Positions 49,067 to 58,949 are shown, counted from the stretch's first letter. The stretch is DNA of 64,000 nucleotides from DASZQY01 sp035548515 (GCA_035548515.1 DASZSW010000009.1:124001-188000), one strand, 5' to 3'. The notes: generated from the letters alone by a model not told the origin. Translations and numbers: made by a program.

Positions 49067-52051
49067 ATGGCTCAAACCCTCGATTTTGCCCGCCCCGTAA
49101 AGCCCGGCGACCACGTCTTTCTGGTCGACGGCTCCGGCTACGTCTATCGCGCCTTCCATGCCCTGCCGCCGCTGAACCGCAAGTCCGACGGCCTGCCGAC
49201 CAACGCCGTGCTGGGCTTCTGCAATATGCTGTGGAAGCTTCTGGTCGATGCCTCTGCGGGCGTGAAGCCGACGCATCTCGCGGTCGTCTTCGACAAATCG
49301 GAGCGCACGTTTCGCAACGAGATGTACAAGGAATACAAGGCGCATCGGCCCGAGGCGCCGGATGACCTGAAGCCGCAGTTCGGGTTGATCCGCAAGGCGG
49401 TGAAAGCCTTCAACGTCGCATCGATAGAGCAGTCCGGGTTCGAGGCCGACGATCTGATCGCGACCTACGCGCGGCTGGGCGCGGCGGCGGGTGCGGATGT
49501 CACGATCGTGTCCTCCGACAAGGACCTGATGCAGCTCGTCACGCCCACCGTGACGATGTTCGACACGATGAAGGACAAGCGCATCGGCCCCGCCGAGGTC
49601 GTCGAGAAGTTCGGCGTGCTACCCGACAAGGTCATCGAAGTGCAGGCGCTGATCGGCGACACCACCGACAACGTGCCGGGCGTGCCGGGCATCGGCGTGA
49701 AGACGGCGGCTCAGCTCATCGCCGACTTCGGTGACCTCGAGGGCCTCTTGTCCCGCACCGCCGAGATCAAGCAGCCGAAGCGCCGCGAGGCGCTGGAGAC
49801 CCACGCCGAAAACGCGCGCCTGTCGAAGAAGCTCGTGACACTCGACGCCAACGTTCCCCTCGATGTGCCGATCGAAGGCCTCGCCGTGCAGGAACGCGAT
49901 GGCCCGCGCCTCGTCGCGTTCTGCAAGATCCTGGAATTCACCGCGCTCAGCCGCCGCGTCGCCGAGGCGACCAAGACCGACCTCGACAGCGTCGCGCCGG
50001 GTTTCCCCGACGAAGAACCGCAGGCGCTGGCCGAGAAGAAGGATCGCGCCGACGTCACCGAGGAAGCGGTGCCCGCCCGCCCTGTTTATCGCCCATATTT
50101 CAACGCCGGCGACAAGCGCCCCGCCGAAACAAACGGCGCCAGCGGCCCGGCGAAGGCCGTCGCGCTTGGCGCGGCCGCGGCGACCGCGAAGCCCTTCGAC
50201 CACAAGGCGTACGAGACCATTGGCAGCATGGCCGACCTCGACCGCTGGATCGGCGCGGCGAAGGCCAACGGCCGCGTCGCGATAGACGCCGAGACCAATT
50301 CGCTCGATCCGATGCGCGCCGATATCGTCGGCGTCAGCCTCGCGCTGGAACCCGGCAAGGCCGCCTACCTGCCGCTGGATCACGTGAAGGGCGAGAGCGA
50401 CCTGCTCGGCAACGAGCGGCTGGAAGGCCAGATCGCAGCGAAGGAAAAGCCGACGGCGCTGGCAAAGCTGAAGGCGCTGCTCGAGGATCCGTCGGTCATC
50501 AAGATCGCGCAGAACCTCAAGTACGACTACGTCGTCTTCTCGCGCCACGGCATCGATGTGGCGCCCTATGACGACACGATGCTGATCTCCTACGCGCTGG
50601 ACGGCGGCAAGGGCGGCTCCGGCATGGACGAGCTGTCCGACGCGGTGCTCAACCACAAGCCGATCGCCTTCAAGGACGTCGCCGGCTCCGGCGCGAAGCA
50701 GCTCACCTTCGACAAGGTCCCGCTCGATAGGGCGACGGAATATTCCGCCGAGGATGCCGACGTCTCGCTGCGCCTGTGGACCGCGCTGAAGCCGCGCCTG
50801 ACTGCGGAGCGCATGACGACCGTGTACGAGACGCTGGAGCGCCCGCTGATCCCGGTCCTGGCGCGCATGGAGGCGCGCGGCATCAAGGTCGACCGCCAGA
50901 TTTTGTCGCGCATGTCCGGCGAGTTCGCGCAGAAACTCGGCGGGCTGGAGCATGAGATCTACCAGCTCGCCGGCGAGAACTTCAACATCGGCTCGCCCAA
51001 GCAGTTGGGCGACATCCTGTTCGGCAAGTTCAACCTGCCGGGCGGCAAGAAGACCAAGACCGGCGCATGGTCCACGGGCGCCGATGTGCTGGAGGAACTC
51101 GCCGCGCAGGGTAACGCGCTCTGTACGGGCATTCTCGCCTGGCGCCAGCTATCCAAGCTGAAGTCGACCTACACGGACCTGCTACCCGGCTACATTCATC
51201 CCGAAACCGGTCGCGTGCACACCTCGTACGCCTTGGCTTCGACCACCACCGGACGCCTGTCATCCTCCGATCCGAACCTTCAGAACATCCCGGTCCGCAC
51301 CGACGACGGCCGCCGCATCCGCACGGCCTTCATCGCCGAGAAGGGTATGAAGCTGATCTCGGCCGACTATTCGCAGATCGAGTTGCGCATCGTCGCCCAC
51401 GTCGCCGATGTGCCGGAGCTGAAGCTGGCGTTCGCCGACGGCCTCGACATTCACGCCATGACGGCGAGCGAGATGTTCAACACGCCAGCGAAGGGCATGC
51501 CGGCGGAGGTCCGCCGCCGCGCCAAGGCGATCAACTTCGGCATCATCTACGGCATCTCGGCGTTCGGCCTGGCAAACCAGCTGGGCATCCCGCGCGAGGA
51601 AGCCGGCGCCTACATCAAGCGTTACTTCGAGCGCTTCCCCGGCATTCGCGGCTACATGGACCGCATGCGCGCTGAGGTGAAAGAGAAGGGCTACGTCTCG
51701 ACTCTGTTCGGCCGCAAGATTCATTTCCCGCAGGCGCGGTCATCCAATCCGTCGGAGCGTGCCTTCGTCGAGCGCGCATCGATCAACGCGCCGATCCAGG
51801 GGACCGCCGCCGACATCATCCGCCGCGCCATGATCCGCATGGAGGATGCGCTGGCGAAAGCGAAGCTCAACGCGAAGATGCTGCTGCAGGTGCACGACGA
51901 GTTGGTCTTCGAGGCGCCCGAGTCGGAGGTGAAGAAGACGATGGAGGTCGTGCGCGACGTGATGGAGCAGGCCGCGCATCCCGCCATCCAGCTATCGGTC
52001 CCGCTGCAGGTGGACGCCAAAGCCGGCGACAACTGGGACGCCGCGCATTAG
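49067..52051 (+). CDS. polA: DNA polymerase I
   Basis: A 994-residue polymerase. The 5'-3' exonuclease/FEN domain spans about residues 1-290 (DGSGYVYRAFHAL, GFEADDLIATYA, SSDKDLMQLV, GDTTDNVPGVPGIGVKTA). The 3'-5' exonuclease is intact: AIDAETNSLD, AQNLKYDYVVF, EYSAEDADVSLRL. The polymerase has motif A (SADYSQIELRIVAH), motif B (RRRAKAINFGIIYG) and motif C (VHDELVFE). It removes Okazaki primers and fills repair gaps. I chose ATG at 49067, two helices of residues before the FEN core; an upstream frame is poor. Confidence 0.97.
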   Translation: MAQTLDFARPVKPGDHVFLVDGSGYVYRAFHALPPLNRKSDGLPTNAVLGFCNMLWKLLVDASAGVKPTHLAVVFDKSERTFRNEMYKEYKAHRPEAPDDLKPQFGLIRKAVKAFNVASIEQSGFEADDLIATYARLGAAAGADVTIVSSDKDLMQLVTPTVTMFDTMKDKRIGPAEVVEKFGVLPDKVIEVQALIGDTTDNVPGVPGIGVKTAAQLIADFGDLEGLLSRTAEIKQPKRREALETHAENARLSKKLVTLDANVPLDVPIEGLAVQERDGPRLVAFCKILEFTALSRRVAEATKTDLDSVAPGFPDEEPQALAEKKDRADVTEEAVPARPVYRPYFNAGDKRPAETNGASGPAKAVALGAAAATAKPFDHKAYETIGSMADLDRWIGAAKANGRVAIDAETNSLDPMRADIVGVSLALEPGKAAYLPLDHVKGESDLLGNERLEGQIAAKEKPTALAKLKALLEDPSVIKIAQNLKYDYVVFSRHGIDVAPYDDTMLISYALDGGKGGSGMDELSDAVLNHKPIAFKDVAGSGAKQLTFDKVPLDRATEYSAEDADVSLRLWTALKPRLTAERMTTVYETLERPLIPVLARMEARGIKVDRQILSRMSGEFAQKLGGLEHEIYQLAGENFNIGSPKQLGDILFGKFNLPGGKKTKTGAWSTGADVLEELAAQGNALCTGILAWRQLSKLKSTYTDLLPGYIHPETGRVHTSYALASTTTGRLSSSDPNLQNIPVRTDDGRRIRTAFIAEKGMKLISADYSQIELRIVAHVADVPELKLAFADGLDIHAMTASEMFNTPAKGMPAEVRRRAKAINFGIIYGISAFGLANQLGIPREEAGAYIKRYFERFPGIRGYMDRMRAEVKEKGYVSTLFGRKIHFPQARSSNPSERAFVERASINAPIQGTAADIIRRAMIRMEDALAKAKLNAKMLLQVHDELVFEAPESEVKKTMEVVRDVMEQAAHPAIQLSVPLQVDAKAGDNWDAAH

Positions 52052-52090
52052 TTCACATCGCGCGCCGACGATGCAGCGCGGCGGCTGATC

Positions 52091-52549
52091 TCACCGCCGC
52101 CCCAACCGCGCGTCGATGCTCCACGGCCCCGGGCCCGCCGCGGCGATGTACAGGAACACGAAGCAGAACAAGATCGCCGCCTCACCGAAGTTGAGCAGCG
52201 GGAAGAACGAGTGCGGAGCGTGCGCGGTCCAGTACGCGATCGCCATTTCGCCGGACAGGATGAATGCAGCGAGCCGCGTGTAGTAGCCGGCGATGAGCGC
52301 CAGGCTGCCGACCAGTTCCAGTACGCCGATCAGCATGAACCATGAGAAGCCGCCGGCAGGCGGCGGCGCGCCGTCGCGCAGTGGGAAGGCGGGAAAGTGG
52401 AAAAGCTTCTGCGTCGCGTGCTCGAGATAGAGCAGCGCGGTGACGATCCGCAGCAGCGACAGGAACTGTGGCCGCCAGGTCGTCAGTCGATCGAAGAATG
52501 ATTCCAAGGAGATAGCCCTCCGGGCACGTGCGTCGCCGGAAGACGGCAT
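52091..52549 (-). CDS. DoxX family membrane protein
   Basis: A 152-residue protein with four predicted helices. The family motifs LLRIVTALLYLEHATQKLF, GVLELVGSLALIAG, AAFILSGEMAIAYW and GEAAILFCFVFLYIAAAGPGPWSIDARL are clear. DoxX-type proteins are thought to act in redox stress or with rhodanese partners; the precise role is unknown. It is convergent with polA and 59 bp after the cyclic-nucleotide-binding protein gene. Confidence 0.88.
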   Translation of the reverse strand: MPSSGDARARRAISLESFFDRLTTWRPQFLSLLRIVTALLYLEHATQKLFHFPAFPLRDGAPPPAGGFSWFMLIGVLELVGSLALIAGYYTRLAAFILSGEMAIAYWTAHAPHSFFPLLNFGEAAILFCFVFLYIAAAGPGPWSIDARLGRR

Positions 52550-52608
52550 CGCAAATCGCGCGCCGTTTCGGAAGGGGCGCTGGTGTCACATCGGAGTGAA
52601 GGCGCGCC

Positions 52609-53106
52609 TCAGATCGTGTTGGCGAAGAACGAGCGGATGGTGGCCGCCATTTCGGCCTTACCAAGGCGCATCGTGCCCCAGGCGTTGCCGCCCGCGAGCC
52701 TGTCCAGCTCGCGCTGCCGCCGGTCGATCAGCGCGGCGAAGCGGTCGACGAGATCCGGCGAATCTTTCAGCACGTGCGCCAGCGCCTGCTTGTTCACCTC
52801 GATCACCTCGAGCGGCGTGGTCGCTGTTATCGTTGCGCTGCGCCGCGCGCCCGTGAGCAGCGACATCTCGCCGGCGATGTCGCCGCGTCCGAGTTCCGCT
52901 ACCGCGGCATCCTCGCCATGCACGGTCACGTGCGCCTTGCCCGAGACGATGATGAACATCGCATGCCCGGGCGCGTCTTCTTCAATGGGTTTGGAGCCCT
53001 GCGGATAGCGAATGAAATGCGCGTGCGCCGCCAGCTCGTCGAGTTCGGCGTCATCGAGCACGTCGGCGAAAAACGGCACTGATTTCAGTACGTCGCGCGG
53101 TTCCAT
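52609..53106 (-). CDS. Cyclic-nucleotide-binding domain protein without DNA-binding domain
   Basis: A 165-residue protein made of one CAP-type domain (DVLKSVPFFADVLDDAELDEL, GEMSLLTGARRSATI at the phosphate-binding cassette) and a short helical tail. It has no winged helix. The cassette has the GE.....RSA pattern consistent with cAMP or cGMP binding. I chose ATG at 53106; a TTG at 53142 overlaps the upstream stop by 4 bp (TTGA), but without a good SD. It may act as a sensor for a partner protein. It is downstream of the RibD-like gene on the same strand. Confidence 0.85.
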   Translation of the reverse strand: MEPRDVLKSVPFFADVLDDAELDELAAHAHFIRYPQGSKPIEEDAPGHAMFIIVSGKAHVTVHGEDAAVAELGRGDIAGEMSLLTGARRSATITATTPLEVIEVNKQALAHVLKDSPDLVDRFAALIDRRQRELDRLAGGNAWGTMRLGKAEMAATIRSFFANTI

Positions 53107-53138
53107 TCCCGGCAATTGCCTCCACTGGGTGCGGTCGG

Positions 53139-53705
53139 TCAAGCCGTACGGCGCCGCCAGGTGACGAGCGTCACACCCGCGACGGGATCCAGCATTTCCT
53201 CCGGCCCCGCCACCAGACCGGCGGCACCAAGCACCGCCTCCGCGGTCTTCCCTGCGTTAAGCGCGGTGAACAACGGCACCCCGCCCGGGATCGTCACGCC
53301 GGAGGCGCGGGCAAGGTGGAATGCATCATAGCCCGCGCCGAGAAACAGGTCGAAGACAAGCCGGCCGCCAGGCACGGCGACAATGCCGCCGCGTGGCGCC
53401 GCCCTGCCCAGCGCGGCCGCAAGCGACGCATCGGCGGGATTCCACCACCAGGCATCCGATCGCCGCTCTATGCCGCGCGCCGACGAAGACACGACGAGAC
53501 GGTTGCGCCGCGCGGTGTTTGGGTTGCTTTCATGGCTGAGCCGCCCGAGCACGACGACAGCCGCGATATCGAGCGCCGCCTGGAAGCGCAGCCAGTCGGC
53601 CTCGTTGTTGAGGGAGGGCGGCGTATTACCTTCCGGATCGGCGATGCAGCCGTCCGCGGAAACGATTGCGTGGCCTTCGATCCGATGCGAGGCAGACACG
53701 CTCAC
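53139..53705 (-). CDS. RibD-like dihydrofolate reductase family protein
   Basis: A 188-residue protein with a DHFR/RibD-reductase fold: HAIVSADGCIAD, AAVVVLGRLSHE, IVAVPGGRLVFDLFLGAGYDAFHLARA near the C-terminus, cut here from a longer stretch. It may be an NADPH-dependent reductase; its substrate is unknown, and the riboflavin genes are not near. The GTG start at 53705 overlaps the pheT stop in GTGA by 4 bp, so it is coupled to pheT. Confidence 0.8.
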   Translation of the reverse strand: MSVSASHRIEGHAIVSADGCIADPEGNTPPSLNNEADWLRFQAALDIAAVVVLGRLSHESNPNTARRNRLVVSSSARGIERRSDAWWWNPADASLAAALGRAAPRGGIVAVPGGRLVFDLFLGAGYDAFHLARASGVTIPGGVPLFTALNAGKTAEAVLGAAGLVAGPEEMLDPVAGVTLVTWRRRTA

Positions 53706-56128
53706 GTCCGCAGCGTCCCTCCGGTGGCTTCCTCGACCGCGGCGACGATCCGCGCGGCGACGGCTTCGATCTCCTGCTCCGTCATCGTCCGCTCGATCGG
53801 CTGCAGTGTGACTTCGATCGCCACCGATTTCTTGTCGCGCCCCAGCACCGCGCTCTCGAAGGCGTCGAACACCGACGTCGCGACGATCAGCTTGCGGTCC
53901 GCGCTCTCCGCCGCGCGGATGACCTTGGCCACCTCGATCGACCGATCGACGAGGAAGGCGAAATCGCGCGTCACCGGCTGCAGATCCGATAGCACCAGCG
54001 GTGACTTCGTCTTCGTGGGCTTTGCCTTAGGCAGCGGGATCGCTTCGAGGATCAGCTCGAACCCGGCAAGCGGCGCGCGCGCGTCGAGGGTCTCCAGAAT
54101 CTTCGGATGGAATTCGCCGAACGTGCCGATGATCGTCTTCGGTCCTTGGCGGATCACGCCGGAGCGGCCGGGATGGAACCACCCCGGCGCGTCCGCGCTA
54201 ACCTGCACCTTTTCGCTGCTGATCCCGAGCGCGTCGAGGAGCGCGAGCGCATCGGCCTTCACGTCGTAAACGGAGACGGCCTTGGCCGCGCCCGACCAGT
54301 GCCGCCCGCTGCCGTTCACCGTCGCGGTGCCGGCACGTACGCCGCTCGCCGCGGTGAACTGATCTTCCGGCCGGTCGCCGCGATAGATCTGGCCGACCTC
54401 GAACAGCGCCAGGTCGGACACGCCGCGATCGGCATTGCGTCGCGCCGCCGCGATGAGGCCGGGGAAAAGGCTCGGCCGCATATCGGACATGTCGGCCGCG
54501 ATCGGATTGGCAAGCACCAGCGATTTGTCCCCCCCGCCGAACGCGATGGCGCGCGGGTGCGAAATGAATGACCACGTCACCGCCTCGACCAGGCCGCGCG
54601 CCGCGAGCGCGCGCTTGGCGCGGCGCGTGCGCTGCTGGATCGGCGCCAGCACAGGCTTGACCACGCCCGGAGGTCTGTCGAGCGGCGTCGCCGGCACCTT
54701 GTCGACGCCGATGATGCGCACGACTTCCTCGACCAGATCGGCCTTGGCGGTCGCATCAGGCCGCCAGGTCGGCACCGTCACGATGAAGTTGCCGCTGCCG
54801 CGTCCCGGCTTGCTGGTGAAGCCCAGTGCATCGAGGATGCGTGTTGCTTCCGCCGCCGGCACGTCGATGCCGGCCAGTCGCTTCACTTCGCTGATCGGGA
54901 AATCGATCGCGGTGCGCGGCGTTGGAATCTCGCCCGCGACGAGAATATCCGTGGGCCGGCCGCCGCAGAGATCCATGATCAGCTTGGTCGCGAGCTCCAG
55001 CCCCGGCAGCATGAATGCCGGATCGACGCCCCGCTCGAAGCGGTGGCGCGCGTCTGAGTTGATGCCGAGCTTGCGCCCGGTGTGGGCGATGTTCAGCGGC
55101 TCCCACAGCGCCGACTCGACGAACACGTCGGTCGTCGTCTCGCTGCAGCCGGAGCGCTCCGCCCCCATGACGCCTGCGATCGACTCGACACCATTGTTGT
55201 CGGCGATGACGCAGATGTCCGGGTCGAGCGCGTAAGTCTTGCCGTCGAGCGCCTTCACCGACTCGGTGAATTTGCTTCGCCGCACGACCAGGCTGCCCGA
55301 AACCCTCGCTGCGTCGAACACATGCAGCGGCCGCCCACGGTCGTAGGTGATGACGTTGGTGATATCGACCAGCGCATTGATCGGGCGGAGACCGATGGCG
55401 CGGAGCCGCCGCTGCAGCCAGTCCGGCGACGGGCCGTTCTTCACGCCGCGGATGAGGCGGAGGCCAAATGCCGGGCAGAGCGAGGGCAGCCCGCCAAAAT
55501 CCAGCACCACCTTCACCGGACAGGCGCCGACGCCCTTCACCGGCTGGACCGTTCGGTCGATCAGTCGCCCGAGGCCCGCCGCCGCAAGGTCGCGGGCGAT
55601 GCCGGATACCGCCAGCGCATCAGGACGGTTCGGCGTCACCGCCACGTCGATCACCGGATCGCCGAGGCTCGCCCAGCCGCCGTAGCTCTGGCCGACCGGA
55701 GCGTTCGCCGGCAGGTCGATGATGCCTTCGTGCGAGTCCGACAGCCCGAGCTCGCGCTCCGACAGCAGCATGCCGTTCGACTCGACGCCGCGGATGACGC
55801 CCTTCTCCAGCGTCGCACCCGTGCCGGGGATATGGGAGCCCGGCGGCGCAAAGACGCTGAGCATCCCCGCCCGCGCATTCGGCGCGCCGCACACCACCTG
55901 CGTCAACGGCCCGCCGCCACTTATGTCGACGCGACACACCTTCAGCCGGTCGGCATTCGGGTGCTTCTCGGCCGACACGACACGCGCGATGGTGAAAGGC
56001 GCGAACTCCTTCGCCTTGTCCTCGACGCTCTCCACCTCGAGCCCGATCATCGTCAGCTTCTCGACGATCTGCTCGAGCGAAGCGTCCGTATCGAGATGCT
56101 CCTTCAGCCAGGACAGGGTGAACTTCAC
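53702..56128 (-). CDS. pheT: Phenylalanyl-tRNA synthetase beta subunit
   Basis: An 808-residue subunit. The N-terminal tRNA-binding (OB) domain has TIARVVSAEKHPNADRL and VCGAPNARAG. Next come the B3/B4 editing domains, the B5 domain, the synthetase-like core and the C-terminal anticodon-binding domain (LSDLQPVTRDFAFLVDRSIE). The first residues MKFTLSWLKEHLDT are typical. With PheS it forms the alpha2-beta2 enzyme that charges tRNA-Phe and edits misacylated tyrosine. ATG at 56128 overlaps the pheS stop by 4 bp. Confidence 0.97.
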   Translation of the reverse strand: MKFTLSWLKEHLDTDASLEQIVEKLTMIGLEVESVEDKAKEFAPFTIARVVSAEKHPNADRLKVCRVDISGGGPLTQVVCGAPNARAGMLSVFAPPGSHIPGTGATLEKGVIRGVESNGMLLSERELGLSDSHEGIIDLPANAPVGQSYGGWASLGDPVIDVAVTPNRPDALAVSGIARDLAAAGLGRLIDRTVQPVKGVGACPVKVVLDFGGLPSLCPAFGLRLIRGVKNGPSPDWLQRRLRAIGLRPINALVDITNVITYDRGRPLHVFDAARVSGSLVVRRSKFTESVKALDGKTYALDPDICVIADNNGVESIAGVMGAERSGCSETTTDVFVESALWEPLNIAHTGRKLGINSDARHRFERGVDPAFMLPGLELATKLIMDLCGGRPTDILVAGEIPTPRTAIDFPISEVKRLAGIDVPAAEATRILDALGFTSKPGRGSGNFIVTVPTWRPDATAKADLVEEVVRIIGVDKVPATPLDRPPGVVKPVLAPIQQRTRRAKRALAARGLVEAVTWSFISHPRAIAFGGGDKSLVLANPIAADMSDMRPSLFPGLIAAARRNADRGVSDLALFEVGQIYRGDRPEDQFTAASGVRAGTATVNGSGRHWSGAAKAVSVYDVKADALALLDALGISSEKVQVSADAPGWFHPGRSGVIRQGPKTIIGTFGEFHPKILETLDARAPLAGFELILEAIPLPKAKPTKTKSPLVLSDLQPVTRDFAFLVDRSIEVAKVIRAAESADRKLIVATSVFDAFESAVLGRDKKSVAIEVTLQPIERTMTEQEIEAVAARIVAAVEEATGGTLRT

Positions 56129-57222
56129 GACGACAGCCCTCCCGCCAATGTCGGAAGGTCGAGCGGGCGGAAGCCGTAGTGGGTGAGCCAGCGCACGTCT
56201 GCCTCGAAGAACGGGCGGAGGTCCGGCATGCCGTATTTCAGCATCGCGATGCGGTCGATGCCCATGCCCCAGGCAAAGCCCTGATACTTGTCGGGGTCGT
56301 GGCCGCCAGCGCGGATGACGTTGGGATGCACCATCCCGCAGCCGAGAATCTCCAGCCAGTCGTCGCCCTCGCCAAAGCGCACCTCGTTACCGACGCGCTT
56401 GCAGCGGATGTCGACTTCCATCGACGGCTCGGTGAACGGGAAGAACGACGGGCGAAAGCGCATCTGCACCTTGTCGACCTCGAAGAAGGCGCGGCAGAAT
56501 TCCTCCAGCACCCATTTGAGGTGGCCGATGTGGCTCTTCTCGTCGATCACCAGCCCTTCGACCTGATGGAACATCGGCGTGTGCGTCTGGTCCGAGTCCA
56601 TGCGGTAGGTGCGGCCGGGGATGACTACGCGGATCGGCGGCTTCTGCTTCTCCATCGTGCGGATCTGCACGGGCGAGGTGTGCGTGCGCAGGAGCAGCCG
56701 TTCGCCGTTGTCGCCCTTGGGCGAGAAGAAGAACGTGTCGTGCATCTCGCGGGCTGGGTGCCCGACCGGGAAGTTAAGGGCGGTGAAGTTGTAGTAGTCC
56801 GTCTCGATGTCCGGACCTTCGGCGATCGCGAAACCCATGTCGGAGAAGATCGCGGTGATCTCGTCGATCACCTGGCTCACCGGATGGATGCGTCCGGTCT
56901 CCAGCGGCGACTTCCGCACCGGCAGCGTGACGTCAACGGCATCGGCCACGATGGCGCGCGCCAGCGCGTCTTCCTTCAGGATGTCGCGCCGCGTGTTGAT
57001 GGCGTTGCCGACGCGATCCTTCAGTCCGTTGAGCGCCGGCCCCATGACGATGCGCGTCTCGGCGGGCATCGTGCCCAGCGTCTTCATCAACTCGGAGATG
57101 ACGCCTTTCTTGCCGAGCGCCGCGACGCGCTCCGCCTCGAGCGTCGTCTCGTTGTCGGCGGCGGTGATGCGCTGAACGATCTCCCGCTCGAGCGCCGCGA
57201 TATGTTCTGTCGGATCAGCCAT
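56125..57222 (-). CDS. pheS: Phenylalanyl-tRNA synthetase alpha subunit
   Basis: A 365-residue class II aminoacyl-tRNA synthetase. The N-terminal coiled coil is followed by the catalytic domain with motif 2 (DQTHTPMFHQVEGL) and motif 3 (GFAWGMGIDRIAMLKYG). RTHTSPVQIRTM and the substrate-binding FRPSFFPFTEPSMEVD are intact. Ala in the SSSGYG-type pocket is not resolved here. ATG at 57222. No phenylalanine-rich leader peptide with an attenuator could be recognised in the gap to rplT. Confidence 0.97.
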   Translation of the reverse strand: MADPTEHIAALEREIVQRITAADNETTLEAERVAALGKKGVISELMKTLGTMPAETRIVMGPALNGLKDRVGNAINTRRDILKEDALARAIVADAVDVTLPVRKSPLETGRIHPVSQVIDEITAIFSDMGFAIAEGPDIETDYYNFTALNFPVGHPAREMHDTFFFSPKGDNGERLLLRTHTSPVQIRTMEKQKPPIRVVIPGRTYRMDSDQTHTPMFHQVEGLVIDEKSHIGHLKWVLEEFCRAFFEVDKVQMRFRPSFFPFTEPSMEVDIRCKRVGNEVRFGEGDDWLEILGCGMVHPNVIRAGGHDPDKYQGFAWGMGIDRIAMLKYGMPDLRPFFEADVRWLTHYGFRPLDLPTLAGGLSS

Positions 57223-57424
57223 TGCCCTGCTTCACCTCTGGCAGAGCACGCACGGCCGCAGCGACGCGTGCGAGATCGCCCGCGCGTGCGGTGGCATTTC
57301 GGAAGCCACGCAGAATTTCGGCTTTCAGGCCCTGCACTTCGTATTAACCCTCACCACGTCCGGCCAAAGTTTCCGGGACTGGATATCCCGAAGCGCTTCC
57401 GCCGCGAAACGCCGGTTAAGAGGG

Positions 57425-57784
57425 TCAGGCAGCCAGTGCGCCCGATGCCTTCTCGACCAGCGCCTTGAACGAGGCCGGCTCGCTGACGGCAAGCTCGGCC
57501 AGGACCTTGCGGTCAATCTCGACCCCGGCCTTGCCGAGGCCGTCGATAAATCGGCCGTAGGTCAGACCATGCTCGCGCACGGCGGCGTTGATGCGCTGGA
57601 TCCACAAGGCGCGGAAGGAGCGCTTCCGGTTCTTGCGGTCGCGGAATGCATATTGCGCCGCCTTGTCGACGGCGGCCTTCGCGGTGCGGATGGTGTTCTT
57701 GCGGCGGCCGTAGAAACCCTTGGCGCGCTTCAGCACCTTCTTGTGCTTGGCGTGCGAGGTGACGCCACGTTTTACTCGAGCCAT
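57425..57784 (-). CDS. rplT: 50S ribosomal protein L20
   Basis: A 119-residue ribosomal protein. It starts MARVKRGVTSHAKHKKVLK and contains GRRKNTIRTAKAAVDKAA and INAAVREHGLTYGRFIDGL, the standard L20 sequence. It binds 23S rRNA early in 50S assembly; in other bacteria it represses its own mRNA. It lies 40 bp after rpmI. Confidence 0.97.
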   Translation of the reverse strand: MARVKRGVTSHAKHKKVLKRAKGFYGRRKNTIRTAKAAVDKAAQYAFRDRKNRKRSFRALWIQRINAAVREHGLTYGRFIDGLGKAGVEIDRKVLAELAVSEPASFKALVEKASGALAA

Positions 57785-57824
57785 TGCAAATCTCCTGGGT
57801 GTTGGGTGCGGTTAGCCGGTGCGA

Positions 57825-58025
57825 TCAATCGTTCGGAAGGAAGTACTTCCGGATGTTGTCGCCATCCGTCTTGAACAGCACCTTGGTGCCGCGGAGATTG
57901 CGAATCTGCTTGGGCGTGCGGCGGATCATCATGTGCCGCTTGCCGCGCTGGCCGTGCTTCACTTTACCGGTAGCGGTCACCTTGAATCGCTTCTTGGCGC
58001 CGCTCTTCGTCTTGAGCTTGGGCAT
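57825..58025 (-). CDS. rpmI: 50S ribosomal protein L35
   Basis: A 66-residue basic ribosomal protein: MPKLKTKSGAKKRFKVTATG, HMMIRRTPKQIRNLRGT. It joins rplT in a two-gene unit. Normally infC is directly upstream, but here a broken SDR gene and a kinase gene lie between. Confidence 0.97.
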   Translation of the reverse strand: MPKLKTKSGAKKRFKVTATGKVKHGQRGKRHMMIRRTPKQIRNLRGTKVLFKTDGDNIRKYFLPND

Positions 58026-58199
58026 TTTGCTTCCCTATGGTCTGGAGCTGAACAAACGCCGCCACGGCATGCCCTTTTTCATGGCCGGGCGGCGCGAAAC
58101 CGCGGGGTTATAGCGGCGAGGGGTGCGGCGCACAAGGGCGGCGGGAACCTTGGCCTTGCCGGCCGCGTTGCCGGTTGTTGCAGCCGCTTCGGAGCCCGC

Positions 58200-58949
58200 A
58201 TGGATAGCAGCATCCATACCCCGGTAACCACCCTCAACGGACGCCGGGTCTTGGTCACCGGCGGTACAACCGGCATAGGGCGCGCGACCGTACGGCTGCT
58301 CGCATCGGAAGGGGCCCGCGTCTTCACATTTGGCCGCCACAAGGCCCAGCTGACCGAGACGCTGAAGACCGTGAAGGCGGATGGCGCCGGCGCGGTGGCC
58401 GGCATGGTCGCCGACGCGGCGTCCCAAAAGGACATTGCGCGAGTGTTCAGCCGCGCCGACAGCTTCCTCGGCGGCCTCGATGTGCTCATCGACAACGCCG
58501 CGATTTCGGGCGACGCGATCAGCGGTATGGCCGACTCCCAATGGCGCTAGGTCGTTGAGGCCAATCTTTCGGGCTACATGGCTTTTGCCCGGGATGGCGC
58601 TGCGCGCATGAAGAAAGGCGGCCACATCGTCCTCATCGGTTCGGTGTCGGCCGATATCCGCGGCAAGGACAGTTCCGTGTACGTCGCGACCAAGGCGGGT
58701 GTTCAGGGCTTCGCCGAAGCCTTCCGCAAGGAGATGATCGACAAAAACATCAAGGTGACGCTCATCGAGCCGGGCACCGTTGGCTCGGACATGCAGGAAG
58801 ATCCGCCGGCCCGTCAGCGCAAGCGGATCAGGAAGCATGAGATGCTGCGCGCGGAGGATATCGCCGTGGCGATACACTTTACGCTGACGCAGCCGGAGCG
58901 CACCGTCATTTCGACGATGACGGTGCGCCCGAGGATGCAGCCGACCTAG
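58200..58949 (+). pseudogene. Short-chain dehydrogenase broken by an in-frame TAG
   Basis: The frame from ATG 58200 reads an SDR: VLVTGGTTGIGRATVRLL (cofactor loop), VLIDNAAISGDAIS, then SQWR followed by TAG at 58548-58550. The same frame resumes VVEANLSGYMAFA and goes on through GSVSADIRGKDSSVYVATKAG, which has the catalytic Tyr and Lys, to the stop at 58947-58949. Translated through, it has 249 residues, the usual SDR length. One nonsense change splits it into 116 and 132 codons. It is either recent decay or a sequencing error. It is convergent with the kinase-like gene and shares CTAG with its stop. Confidence 0.8.

Noticed and set aside
49067..52051. polA possibly lacking proofreading
   Set aside because: The DAETNSLD, NLKYDYVV and SAEDADVS motifs of the 3'-5' exonuclease are all present.
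57223..57424. Phe attenuator or T-box before pheS
   Set aside because: No Phe-rich leader, specifier loop or T-tract hairpin could be recognised in this gap.
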